Shown: one piece after another, positions 22,877 to 28,939 of the stretch
How the letters are laid out: every line of letters begins with the position of its first letter
Numbering within the stretch: position 1 is the stretch's first letter
Virus record (IMG/VR): IMGVR_UViG_3300045999_008693
Span: 1 to 29,384 of that record
Length of the DNA stretch: 29,384 nt
DNA from: a virus
Reading direction: 5' to 3' (one strand)
The notes under the pieces: model-generated
Databases searched by the model: none
What the model saw: the letters and a program-made list of their open reading frames with translations, nothing else
Told to the model about the DNA's origin: nothing
Position numbers and translations under genes: made by a program

Positions 22877-22914
22877 TAATATCTGTTGAAACCGCAATCT
22901 CTACAGATAAGATT

Positions 22915-22937
22915 AGGTGCTCTTTGGGCACCTTTTC
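22915..22937 (+). terminator. Terminator hairpin inside element A
   Basis: AGGTGCTC (22915-22922) pairs with GGGCACCT (22926-22933), one G-T pair, loop TTT, followed by TTTC. It ends the zinc-ribbon transcription unit ahead of the HNH gene. Confidence 0.78.
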
Positions 22938-22940
22938 TTG

Positions 22941-22948
22941 TATAAATA
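22941..22948 (+). promoter_or_regulatory. Perfect late promoter box TATAAATA before the HNH gene
   Basis: Exact T4 late consensus, 26 bases before ATG 22974. It lies between the two arms of the closing stem, so its transcript would start near 22954, inside the 3' arm and without the 5' arm. Confidence 0.65.
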
Positions 22949-22973
22949 CTAATGCGGTTTCAATAGAATAGAA

Positions 22974-23696
22974 ATGAATTACCTAAAGGTTTATTGTAAT
23001 CTTATCAGGAAAGCAGAGAATAGAACTCCTCCTGAAGGATATACCGAAAAACATCATACATTTCCAAAAGGTATTTTTGGTGATAATGAAAGAATTGTTG
23101 TTCTTACTTCAAGAGAACATTATGTTGCACATTTGTTATTGGAACAAATTTATATTAAAAGATATGGAATTCGTGATGAAAGAACAGAAAAAATGACTTT
23201 TGCTTGTCTTTTAATGAGAAGTCGTAGTGAAAAATATAATTCTCATTTATATGAAAAAATAAGAAAAAGACATAGTAAAAATATGAAAGAAAAAATGAAA
23301 GGTAAAGGAAATCCAAGATATGGAAAACCTGGATGTAATGGTGAAAAAAATGGAATGTATGGTAGTGAAAGATTTGGCGAATTAAATCCAATGTATGGTA
23401 AAAAACAAAGTGATAAAACAAAAGAATTGATAGGAAAAAAAGCAAAAGAAAGATACGAAAATGGATTTGTATCTCCAACTTTAGGTAAAAAATTGAGTGA
23501 AGAAAGAGTTCTTTATATGAGTAAAGAGTTTTGTGTTGTTAGTCCTGGTGGAGAAGTTATAAAAGGTATAAATCAAACTGAATTTTGCAGAAAAAATAAT
23601 TTAGGACAAGGTGCTTTTAATAGAATGTTAAATGGAAAGTATAAACATTATAAAGGATGGACACTTTACAAACCGCACACATCACTACCATATTAG
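22974..23696 (+). CDS. HNH homing endonuclease with NUMOD3/NUMOD1-like tail (240 aa)
   Basis: The HNH-type core is at residues about 23-53: 'GYTEKHHTFPKGIFGDNER' and 'VVLTSREHYVAHLLL', with H27/H28 and H49/H53 as metal and general-base candidates. Residues 105-165 are Gly/Asn/Lys-rich NUMOD3-like repeats (GKGNPRYGKPG, GMYGSERFGELNPMYGKK, PTLGKKLSEER). The last 55 residues are a NUMOD1-like DNA-binding helix region (SPGGEVIKGINQTEFCRKNN, 'GAFNRMLNGKYKHYKGW'). Such enzymes cut a specific site in phages lacking the gene and spread themselves. The final residues after KGW (TLYKPHTSLPY) are coded by DNA containing an 8-base copy of the upstream stem arm. The ribosome site is weak (AGAATAGAA). Confidence 0.85.
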   Translation: MNYLKVYCNLIRKAENRTPPEGYTEKHHTFPKGIFGDNERIVVLTSREHYVAHLLLEQIYIKRYGIRDERTEKMTFACLLMRSRSEKYNSHLYEKIRKRHSKNMKEKMKGKGNPRYGKPGCNGEKNGMYGSERFGELNPMYGKKQSDKTKELIGKKAKERYENGFVSPTLGKKLSEERVLYMSKEFCVVSPGGEVIKGINQTEFCRKNNLGQGAFNRMLNGKYKHYKGWTLYKPHTSLPY

Positions 23697-23705
23697 GTGA
23701 TTTTG

Positions 23706-23714
23706 TGGTATGAT
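23706..23714 (+). promoter_or_regulatory. Extended -10 early promoter TGGTATGAT
   Basis: TGG-TATGAT lies ten bases after the HNH stop. The 13 bases TGTGGTATGATAC recur exactly after the GIY-YIG gene (28014-28026), again followed by nn-TCATA. No good -35 is visible 17 bases upstream, so it would rely on the extended -10. It drives the gene at 23754. Confidence 0.55.
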
Positions 23715-23753
23715 ACAATCATACACATACAAAAGACCATACGGTAAAGTAAA

Positions 23754-24074
23754 ATGAGCGGTGGACATTTTGGTGACTGTGGTTACGATTACTACAAAGT
23801 AGCACAGTTTGCTGATGAGTTGGAAGTAGAAATCCAAAACAACAACAAACCAAGTGAGTATGAATATGCTCCTAATTTTTCTCCAGAAACCATCAAGTAT
23901 TTGAGGAAACAACTTCTCAAGATGCGTAAGATGGCAGAAATTATGAGGCATATTGATTATCTGTATAGTGGAGACCACGGAGAGGATAGTTTTATGTGGC
24001 GTGTGAAAGAAGTGGAGAAACACTGGAAAGAGTGTGAAGACCTTGCTACTCGTATGGATGGAGAGTATCAATGA
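23754..24074 (+). CDS. MSGGHF-type small protein (106 aa)
   Basis: It starts MSGGHFGDCGYDYYKVAQFA, the opening of a short protein widespread in phages, followed by helical charged sequence (IKYLRKQLLKMRKMAEIMRH, 'DYLYSGDHGEDSF', 'RVKEVEKHWKECEDL'). In this family 'MSGGHFDY...' and 'DW..SGD.GE..F' are the conserved parts; both are present here, the first slightly changed. No function is assigned. The stop overlaps the DUF4385 start by ATGA. Confidence 0.8.
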   Translation: MSGGHFGDCGYDYYKVAQFADELEVEIQNNNKPSEYEYAPNFSPETIKYLRKQLLKMRKMAEIMRHIDYLYSGDHGEDSFMWRVKEVEKHWKECEDLATRMDGEYQ

Positions 24075-24532
24075 AAGAGTTTGATTACTCTTTAGATTAC
24101 AAAAACTTGGACTTCACTGACATAAATATCAGAAAACTTTATCGTATTGGCAGAGGTGAACAAGGAGTGCTCCTTGTTAGGCCATATACAGACGATATAT
24201 GTGCCCACTGGAGGTTCAAGGATGTGGATACTGCTCGTAAATCTTCTACTAAGATATACGAAATGTATTGTGATTATAAACGACAGAAAGATTTCATTGG
24301 AATGGATATGGCACGGAAATTCCTTGAAATGGGATTCACTCGCGCCAGACGGTATGCGAATCATAAGAGCGGACGCAAATACGATACGAATCGTACCGTA
24401 TTGCCTCAAGAAGCAGACGCATTGGTGTCCGTTAAAGCGATGGCTGCGAGCATATTTAAAGAAATACGCGACAGGGTTGCCAAGGATCCAGAATATGTTA
24501 TGATGAGAAAAAAGTGGCGGGCAGAAGAATGA
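24071..24532 (+). CDS. DUF4385-family protein (153 aa)
   Basis: 'YSLDYKNLDFTDINIRKLYR', 'GRGEQGVLLVRPYTDDICAH' and 'DFIGMDMARKFLEMGFTRARRYANHKSGRKY' match the DUF4385 pattern, found in bacteria and phages and without assigned biochemistry. The 3' third (about 24340-24500) is visibly richer in G and C, with codons such as CGC, GCG and GCC unlike its neighbours, and contains an imperfect palindrome at 24378-24402. This suggests acquisition from another genome. Length is near the family norm. ATGA overlaps link it to both neighbours. Confidence 0.82.
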   Translation: MKEFDYSLDYKNLDFTDINIRKLYRIGRGEQGVLLVRPYTDDICAHWRFKDVDTARKSSTKIYEMYCDYKRQKDFIGMDMARKFLEMGFTRARRYANHKSGRKYDTNRTVLPQEADALVSVKAMAASIFKEIRDRVAKDPEYVMMRKKWRAEE

Positions 24533-24807
24533 AACTCATTCAATTTGGTGTAAGAAATGATTATGGAAAAGAGTGGTATATGACCGTTCTTACGGGAAAA
24601 CATTATTCACTTCTTCAAGCTGCTATTGATTATGGTGAATATGGTAGATGGATTGAACTGCCTTATTTTCAAATGAGTATGGGGTACGGTAGACTCCTAT
24701 CAGTTCTTTTTTCTATTGGACGAGTAGGATTTACTTTTGATATCGCTGGTAGGAATTGGCGCGATGAATTGTTTTATGTCCAATCAAATGAGGTGAAAAA
24801 TGACTGA
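24529..24807 (+). CDS. Small protein, paralogue of the one at 28926 (92 aa)
   Basis: ATG 24529 overlaps the DUF4385 stop. It encodes MKLIQFGVRNDYGKEWYMTV, then 'LLQAAIDYGEYGRWIELPYF', 'LLSVLFSIGRVGFTFDI' and 'WRDELFY'. The gene at 28926 shows the same pattern: GKEW..xVLT, LL near the middle, LPxF, LLSxxxxxxRxxFxFD and a W near the end. The function is unknown. The GTG at 24514 is not needed as a start. Confidence 0.75.
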   Translation: MKLIQFGVRNDYGKEWYMTVLTGKHYSLLQAAIDYGEYGRWIELPYFQMSMGYGRLLSVLFSIGRVGFTFDIAGRNWRDELFYVQSNEVKND

Positions 24808-25375
24808 TCTAACTCATGAAGAAATGCTTGAAGAAGCAGCAAAACGAGAGAAAGAAAATGAAGTATTGAAGATTGCTATTGACTTCATTGAAGAACATTC
24901 AGAAGCAATGAAACAACTTCGTAAGATTGAACATGAAGAACTGATGGAAGAATTGCAAGCAAAGAAGAAAGAAAACTTCCGACTGGTTGCAAAAGCATGT
25001 ATACAAGAGTATGAGAAGACATACAACCGTGATGTGTTCCCAGTGGATGAACACTGGGTGTATATGGTTGCTGAATACTTTGGCACAGGTGAAGGTCAAA
25101 CCACCTGTATTATGATGACACAGGCAAATCCTGGTCATGCAGAAGATTTTGAAACATCCACCAACAAGTATGTTGCTTGCACAACCAAAGAATATCGTGC
25201 GGTGCGTGAGTTTCATAAACAGTTTGGTACTTGGATGCTACACGGTTTAAAGTTTGTCACCAGAGAGGATTTCTTTGCAAATTATGCATATTATATTCCT
25301 CCAGTAATGATGAAACTGTCTAATAAACCATGTTATAAAACTTTCTACACTTACGTTCACTATAACTTCTCATAA
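24800..25375 (+). CDS. Unknown coiled-coil protein (191 aa)
   Basis: Residues 5-75 are acidic coiled coil (THEEMLEEAAKREKENEVLK, 'MKQLRKIEHEELMEELQAKKKENFR'). The rest is a small mixed domain with 'DEHWVYMVAEYFGTGEGQTTCI', 'TTKEYRAVREFHKQFGTWMLHG' and a Tyr-rich end. I do not recognise it. It overlaps the gene before by 8 bases and the next by one base (TAATG). Early regulatory or takeover roles are possible; nothing specific is visible. Confidence 0.7.
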   Translation: MTDLTHEEMLEEAAKREKENEVLKIAIDFIEEHSEAMKQLRKIEHEELMEELQAKKKENFRLVAKACIQEYEKTYNRDVFPVDEHWVYMVAEYFGTGEGQTTCIMMTQANPGHAEDFETSTNKYVACTTKEYRAVREFHKQFGTWMLHGLKFVTREDFFANYAYYIPPVMMKLSNKPCYKTFYTYVHYNFS

Positions 25376-25527
25376 TGGATTTCACAAAACGTCAACTTGT
25401 TCTCTTGACGACTGCACTCACTCTGTTTTATGATGAGATTGCAAAAACAGCACCCTCTGAAATGAAGGTGGAAGTTATGGAACTCGCTCAAATGATTCAA
25501 GATGTATATAATGAACGAGAAATCTAA
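25375..25527 (+). CDS. Small helical protein (50 aa)
   Basis: ATG 25375 overlaps the stop before (TAATG). It encodes MDFTKRQLVLLTTALTLFYD, then 'EIAKTAPSEMKVEVMELAQMIQDVYNEREI'. It is amphipathic and helical. Its 3' end overlaps the next gene in another frame by 17 bases. The tight coupling supports it as real; the function is unknown. Confidence 0.65.
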   Translation: MDFTKRQLVLLTTALTLFYDEIAKTAPSEMKVEVMELAQMIQDVYNEREI

Positions 25528-25684
25528 AATCTATTATAATGTTTGGTGCTGTGCATATCAACGCAGGGGACTATATAAAGGAACCGATAGAGAACATAGA
25601 GAGCACGAAACTGTTCGTATGTGTCTTGATATGAAAGACGTAAAGTTCTATCAATTTGATACTGAAAAACCGCATTATCTCTAA
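25511..25684 (+). CDS. Small basic protein (57 aa)
   Basis: ATG 25511 encodes MNEKSKIYYNVWCCAYQRRG, followed by 'YKGTDREHREHETVRMCLDMKDVKFYQFDTEKPHYL'. ATG 25502 would add MYI. It has a Cys-Cys pair and is His/Arg-rich but shows no complete zinc motif. The stop overlaps the next ATG (TAATG). The function is unknown. Confidence 0.65.
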   Translation: MNEKSKIYYNVWCCAYQRRGLYKGTDREHREHETVRMCLDMKDVKFYQFDTEKPHYL

Positions 25685-26049
25685 TGATATTCTCCAGACC
25701 AATTTTAGGAACTAATACCAAGAAAACTAAATTGTCTTGGTTTGAATACTACTGGCACTCCTGTATTATTCAGGGGTGGATGGGTTGTTTGTATGCCTTT
25801 AAGAATTGGTCGGACTTGATGGGTAATAACTATCAGGAATATGCTCTTCTTAAAACTGATGATCCATTGGAGATGTGTATTCTTTATTTCTGGGACAGTC
25901 TTGAAGATGAAATTTATCCAAAGCATTTCTTAGATAGTTTGCTTCAAATGGTTCATGATATTGATACTGGTAAGGAAAAAGTTGTTCCACTTGATGAAGA
26001 CTTCTTTGATAGAATGAAAGACCTTGTAAAAGATGTGGAGGTGGACTGA
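25684..26049 (+). CDS. Unknown early protein (121 aa)
   Basis: It is aromatic-rich at the start (SWFEYYWHSCIIQGWMGCLY). The C-terminal third has 'EIYPKHFLDSLLQMVHDIDTGKEKVVPLDEDFFDRMKDLV', the ending (P..F...L...V..I..G...V.PLDEDF..M..L) shared in outline with the 109-aa protein at 28441 and with many small cyanophage proteins. The function is unknown; it overlaps the next start by one base. Confidence 0.72.
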   Translation: MIFSRPILGTNTKKTKLSWFEYYWHSCIIQGWMGCLYAFKNWSDLMGNNYQEYALLKTDDPLEMCILYFWDSLEDEIYPKHFLDSLLQMVHDIDTGKEKVVPLDEDFFDRMKDLVKDVEVD

Positions 26050-26432
26050 TGGGGATGTTTGACTATGTGCGTTCTTCATATGATCTTGGAGAACAATTCA
26101 CAAATGTAGAACTACAGACCAAGGGACTTGCTTGTGCAATGGTAAGGTATTGGATTGCACCTGACGGTTGTTTGTATGAATTCACATATAAAGAAACTCA
26201 TACCTTTGAAGACATTAAAGAGGATGATGAGCGTTATGATCCAAAAAGAGGATTTTTAAACTTTGAATGGATACCAACAGGGAAACACGGTAAAGTAGAA
26301 CCTTGCAATGTGACTGATTATATTGAGGTTTATCCTGCAACTTGGGATGGACAGTGGGAAGACTGGCCCCGTTGCAGAATCCACTTCAAGCATGGTAGAG
26401 TGCTTGAGCACGAAGATGTCACTGGACGATGA
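26049..26432 (+). CDS. MGMFDYV-type conserved phage protein (127 aa)
   Basis: It starts MGMFDYVRSSYDLGEQFTNV, 'ELQTKGL', then 'YWIAPDGCLYEFTYKETHTF' and 'LNFEWIPTGKHGKVEPCNVTDYIEVYP', 'WEDWPRCRIHFKHGRV'. This whole layout is a protein common in phages and some bacteria, with 'GKV.P..IT.YIEVYP..W.G.WE.WP..RIHF..G' as its core. Beta-rich; no function is established to my knowledge. ATGA overlap with the next gene. Confidence 0.85.
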   Translation: MGMFDYVRSSYDLGEQFTNVELQTKGLACAMVRYWIAPDGCLYEFTYKETHTFEDIKEDDERYDPKRGFLNFEWIPTGKHGKVEPCNVTDYIEVYPATWDGQWEDWPRCRIHFKHGRVLEHEDVTGR

Positions 26433-26746
26433 TTTCCACTGATTTATTCCCCTACGAAAAGTTTGGATTTAGACTTGAGTTCGGTGAAAAAAAGAACCCA
26501 ACAATTTGTTGGTTTGAATGTCAAGAACACCTTGACAAATACTTAGAAAGATATAAACTGGATAAAAGAACTATTAAGATTGATTATCGCGATGAAAAAC
26601 CCACTGAGCCCAATAAAAAACACAAGAGAAGTGTGGAACAAAAACCTAAACCAAAAAGTAACGGAAGTGCAGGTTCAGTTCGCAAACGAAAATCCAGCGT
26701 GGATTCCAATAGAAACACTACTCGCAATACAAAATCTAAAAAATGA
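26429..26746 (+). CDS. Small protein with basic disordered tail (105 aa)
   Basis: Residues 1-50 form a compact domain (LFPYEKFGFRLEFGEKKNPT, 'ICWFECQEHLDKYLERYKLDKRTIKI'). The second half is lysine-, serine- and proline-rich and looks unfolded (KHKRSVEQKPKPKSNGSAG, 'SVRKRKSSVDSNRNTTRNTKSKK'). The front half matches a short domain frequent in cyanophage early proteins; the tail suits nucleic-acid binding (inference). It is coupled on both sides by ATGA. Confidence 0.72.
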   Translation: MISTDLFPYEKFGFRLEFGEKKNPTICWFECQEHLDKYLERYKLDKRTIKIDYRDEKPTEPNKKHKRSVEQKPKPKSNGSAGSVRKRKSSVDSNRNTTRNTKSKK

Positions 26747-27192
26747 CTGATGAACAACTTAATGCTATAATGATACATCCAGAGGTTGTGAAATCTATGA
26801 GAGATGAATATTATGGTATGAGTAAGTGGGAGTGGTGGATTGAAGGGTTTCGTAATATTCATTATATCTTTGATTGTTATAATGATGGGCATAAGTATGG
26901 ATATGGTGACTTCTGGGAGGGATTATCTATGGGGTATTATGAAATGTATATTTACCCATACGACGATTTGTATAATCCCACAATCTCAAAGGAAAGACAA
27001 CTGCGATTAGGACAAAAACCACCACAACGAAAAGTTCAACTGGTTATTGATGTGAGTAATTCATTTGTTGCTTATGATGATAATGGATTTACTATCTGTT
27101 CTCAACCAGATAGAGAAAAAGCAAATAGTTGTCTTGAATATTATAAATCTCAACACCCTGATGCTACTTTTTATGGGACTTGGGACACCTGA
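26743..27192 (+). CDS. Unknown aromatic-rich protein (149 aa)
   Basis: It starts MTDEQLNAIMIHPEVVKSMR, with a central Trp/Tyr-rich part (GMSKWEWWIEGFRNIHYIF, 'YGYGDFWEGLSMGYYEMYIYPYDDLY') and a C-terminal beta segment (KVQLVIDVSNSFVAYDDNGF). I do not recognise it. It is the last gene before endonuclease element B; its TGA runs into AATAAATA at 27192. Confidence 0.65.
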   Translation: MTDEQLNAIMIHPEVVKSMRDEYYGMSKWEWWIEGFRNIHYIFDCYNDGHKYGYGDFWEGLSMGYYEMYIYPYDDLYNPTISKERQLRLGQKPPQRKVQLVIDVSNSFVAYDDNGFTICSQPDREKANSCLEYYKSQHPDATFYGTWDT

Positions 27193-27199
27193 ATAAATA
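27192..27199 (+). promoter_or_regulatory. Late-promoter-like box AATAAATA upstream of element B
   Basis: AATAAATA overlaps the stop of the gene before. It lies upstream of the whole stem-loop cassette, so a transcript from here would include the 5' arm, unlike one from 27263. It may be chance in AT-rich DNA. Confidence 0.3.
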
Positions 27200-27234
27200 G
27201 TAGTGCTCTAATGAGTTCGCATCCATAAGAGTGG

Positions 27235-27258
27235 AAAAGGTGTCTTCGGGCACCTTTT
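27235..27258 (+). terminator. UUCG-capped terminator hairpin inside element B
   Basis: AAAAGGTGTC (27235-27244) pairs with GGCACCTTTT (27249-27258), one G-T pair, with loop TTCG closed by C-G, a very stable tetraloop. The T tract is part of the stem's 3' arm. It ends the preceding operon. Confidence 0.85.
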
Positions 27259-27262
27259 CTTG

Positions 27263-27270
27263 TATAAATA
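27263..27270 (+). promoter_or_regulatory. Perfect late promoter box TATAAATA before the GIY-YIG gene
   Basis: Exact T4 late consensus, 31 bases before ATG 27301. The surrounding CTTTTCTTGTATAAATA is identical to that in element A. A transcript would begin near 27276, within the 3' stem arm. Confidence 0.65.
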
Positions 27271-27300
27271 GTATTGCGAACTCAATTTAGAAGCAGAACT

Positions 27301-27999
27301 ATGGAAACCCTAAACAGGTTTTACACTTACGCATATTTGCGGGAAGACGGAACTCCTTACTATGTTGGTAAAGGTAAGGGAAGAAGGTTATATAAGAAAG
27401 GTAAAGGTGAAGTTGGAAAACCGACTGATAAATCCAAAATAATCTTTCTCAAACAAAATCTTACAGAAGAAGAAGCATTAAATCACGAAATCTATATGAT
27501 TGCTGTTCTTGGTAGGATAGATTTAGGAACAGGTATTTTGAGAAATAAAACTGATGGTGGTGATGGAATAAGTGGTTATAAGCATAGTGATGAAGCACTT
27601 TTTTCTCTTAGAGAAAGAATGATTGGTAATGAACTTTTTAAAGGATATATTCATTCTATAGAAACAAGAGAAAAAATAAGTAAAGCAAATAAAGGAAGAG
27701 TTTATACTGAAGAAAGAAATGAAAAGATTTCCCTATCAAAAATAGGACATAGTGTAAGTGAAGAAACAAAACAAAAATTGAGAGAGCATAATGTAAAATA
27801 TTTGTATGAAATAAAAGACCCAGAAGGGAACATTTACACAATAGATAATCTCAATTATTTCTGTAAAATGAATGGACTTGATACTGCTGCGATGCAGAGA
27901 GTTTGTTCTGGAAAACAAAAATCACACACTCCAAAAAGAAAAGATAGAGTTCCTAATGTGGTGGGATGGACGGTTCGCATACTGGAACATATCACTTGA
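27301..27999 (+). CDS. GIY-YIG homing endonuclease with NUMOD3/NUMOD1-like tail (232 aa)
   Basis: The GIY-YIG module is at residues 7-80: 'FYTYAYLREDGTPYYVGKGKGRR' supplies the two tyrosine strands and an arginine (R28/R29), and 'LTEEEALNHEIYMIAVLGR' the helix with the metal-binding Glu. Residues about 95-165 hold NUMOD3-like helices (SGYKHSDEALFSLRERMIGN, 'SIETREKISKANKGRVYTEE', 'IGHSVSEETKQKLREH'). The end is NUMOD1-like (IKDPEGNIYTIDNLNYFCK, 'AAMQRVCSG', 'VVGWTVR'). ATG 27301 is chosen; an upstream TTG at 27274 lies in the stem arm. Overall layout parallels the HNH gene at 22974, though the nuclease domains are unrelated. Its stop overlaps the -35 of the next promoter. Confidence 0.87.
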   Translation: METLNRFYTYAYLREDGTPYYVGKGKGRRLYKKGKGEVGKPTDKSKIIFLKQNLTEEEALNHEIYMIAVLGRIDLGTGILRNKTDGGDGISGYKHSDEALFSLRERMIGNELFKGYIHSIETREKISKANKGRVYTEERNEKISLSKIGHSVSEETKQKLREHNVKYLYEIKDPEGNIYTIDNLNYFCKMNGLDTAAMQRVCSGKQKSHTPKRKDRVPNVVGWTVRILEHIT

Positions 28000-28024
28000 A
28001 AACGGGTGCCCTCTGTGGTATGAT
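27996..28024 (+). promoter_or_regulatory. Sigma70-type early promoter TTGAAA-17-TATGAT
   Basis: TTGAAA (27996-28001) and TATGAT (28019-28024) are 17 bases apart, and a TG precedes the -10 in TGGTATGAT. The -35 overlaps the endonuclease stop codon. TGTGGTATGATAC is shared with the promoter after the HNH gene. It drives the gene string from 28047. Confidence 0.72.
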
Positions 28025-28046
28025 ACTCTCATAAGCAACCAAACCG

Positions 28047-28262
28047 ATGACTTCTCTTTCACCTCAAGCACAAGCAATCGTAGGTGTAATTTCAACTACC
28101 ATAGACAAACCTATGAACCGTATTGAGGTTGCTACTGCTGTTCTTCGGTCTTTGATTGATGAGTGTAGTGAAGTTCGGGGAACTGGAAGAGTTGATAAAA
28201 AAAATCAGGTAGTATCCGTAAAAACTTTGATGAAACTTGTTGACGAATTGGAGCAAATCTGA
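28047..28262 (+). CDS. Small early protein (71 aa)
   Basis: It starts MTSLSPQAQAIVGVISTTID, then 'MNRIEVATAVLRSLIDECSEV' and 'VVSVKTLMKLVDELEQI'. It is mostly helical. The opening 'LSPQAQAI..A' and 'A.VLRA..D' is a form common in small cyanophage proteins. Function unknown. It is the first gene behind the early promoter, and its stop overlaps the next ATG (TGATG). Confidence 0.72.
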   Translation: MTSLSPQAQAIVGVISTTIDKPMNRIEVATAVLRSLIDECSEVRGTGRVDKKNQVVSVKTLMKLVDELEQI

Positions 28263-28444
28263 TGACTGATACTTGGAAGAAATGGAACATTTATACATCC
28301 ATTTACCTCTTTGAGTATTGTGTGTTCTCTTGGAGAAATCATATGTGGAACCATCTTGATGGATTTGAGGATGATGAAGTTATAATGAGAGGACTATTTT
28401 GGTATTACTTGAACTACGGAAATATCAACACTTATTATAAATGA
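28262..28444 (+). CDS. Small aromatic protein (60 aa)
   Basis: It encodes MTDTWKKWNIYTSIYLFEYC, then 'VFSWRNHMWNHLDGFEDDEVIMRGLFWYYLNYGN'. It is rich in Trp and Tyr with no clear membrane helix. Start and stop overlap the neighbours by one and four bases. No family is recognised. Confidence 0.62.
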   Translation: MTDTWKKWNIYTSIYLFEYCVFSWRNHMWNHLDGFEDDEVIMRGLFWYYLNYGNINTYYK

Positions 28445-28770
28445 CCTTTCTTCATAAACTCATAATCACCAACAAGTATCTCCGTTACACTCCATTCTGG
28501 TGGTGGTGGAGGTTAATTTCGCATCAAGGATTCCGTTTTGATGATTACCACGTATGGAAAGAATTCTGGTTTTCATTGAATAGTGGTTGGGATAATATGG
28601 AATATGTTCATAAGTTTGAAGAGTTCTGGGGTAAAGGTTCTTATCCTCCAGAGAAGACTATTTTGCCAAAAGAGGACTTTGATTCTCTGGTAGAGAAACT
28701 AAATGAACCACCACAATATAATGAAAATCTTGCTAAACTATTAAATCGTAAAGCACCTTGGGATGACTAA
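28441..28770 (+). CDS. Unknown early protein with W-rich start (109 aa)
   Basis: 'YTPFWWWWRLISHQGFRFDDY' near residue 16 is the notable segment, with four Trp in a row. The end 'KTILPKEDFDSLVEKLNEPPQYNENLAKLLNRKAPWDD' matches the short C-terminal pattern of many cyanophage early proteins (I.LP.EDFD.LV..L..PP...E.L.KLL.RK.PWD). The function is unknown. ATGA overlap at its start and an 8-base overlap with the next gene. Confidence 0.72.
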   Translation: MTFLHKLIITNKYLRYTPFWWWWRLISHQGFRFDDYHVWKEFWFSLNSGWDNMEYVHKFEEFWGKGSYPPEKTILPKEDFDSLVEKLNEPPQYNENLAKLLNRKAPWDD

Positions 28771-28939
28771 ACCACTACCCACAAAAGAGACTCTTGATAT
28801 TCTATGGACTGTTGCCACCAGCTCCGCAATAGAAAGTGGCACAAGACCCCACATCCTCTTTGCCAGATTGCTGTATGATGAACTCAATGACATTAAACTC
28901 CCAGTTGGACTTGCTGAACTGAAAGATGAAACTCTTTGA
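28763..28939 (+). CDS. Small early protein (58 aa)
   Basis: ATG 28763 opens MTKPLPTKETLDILWTVATS, followed by 'SAIESGTRPHILFARLLYDELNDIKLPVGLAELKDETL'. It is helical with no motif. It overlaps both neighbours in other frames (8 and 14 bases), as usual in this packed string. The function is unknown. Confidence 0.65.
   Translation: MTKPLPTKETLDILWTVATSSAIESGTRPHILFARLLYDELNDIKLPVGLAELKDETL

Larger units (their letters stand above)
22882..22967 (+). ncRNA. Structured RNA-like switch before the HNH endonuclease (element A)
   Basis: A 15-bp stem (22882-22896 with 22953-22967, one G-T pair) closes a region with a small hairpin (ATCT/AGAT, 22897-22908), a terminator hairpin (22915-22933) and a TATAAATA late box (22941-22948). 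Element B at 27.2 kb has the same order, and its closing stem differs by three compensated bases (AAC/GTT against GTT/AAC). Paired changes like this support a folded RNA. RNA made from upstream would fold and block the endonuclease leader; RNA from the late box lacks the 5' arm. Function is inference. Confidence 0.6.
27208..27290 (+). ncRNA. Structured RNA-like switch before the GIY-YIG endonuclease (element B)
   Basis: TGAGTTCGCA (27212-27221) pairs perfectly with TGCGAACTCA (27275-27284); four more pairs are possible outside with single-base bulges (27208-27211 with 27286-27290). Inside are a small hairpin (TCCA/TGGA, 27222-27235), a UUCG-capped terminator hairpin (27235-27258) and a TATAAATA late box (27263-27270), the same order as element A. 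Stem bases that differ from element A are compensated on the other arm. Proposed effect: it blocks the endonuclease leader in read-through RNA only. Confidence 0.62.

Noticed and set aside
22882-22967. Hammerhead-type ribozyme (TTGAAAC in the 5' arm)
   Set aside because: No CTGATGA core is present, and the GAAA is not kept in element B.
22882-23696. Group I intron carrying the HNH gene
   Set aside because: The ORF fills almost all of the module, leaving no room for a catalytic core (P3-P9), and there is no interrupted host gene. The pairing arms are better read as leader control or insertion repeats.
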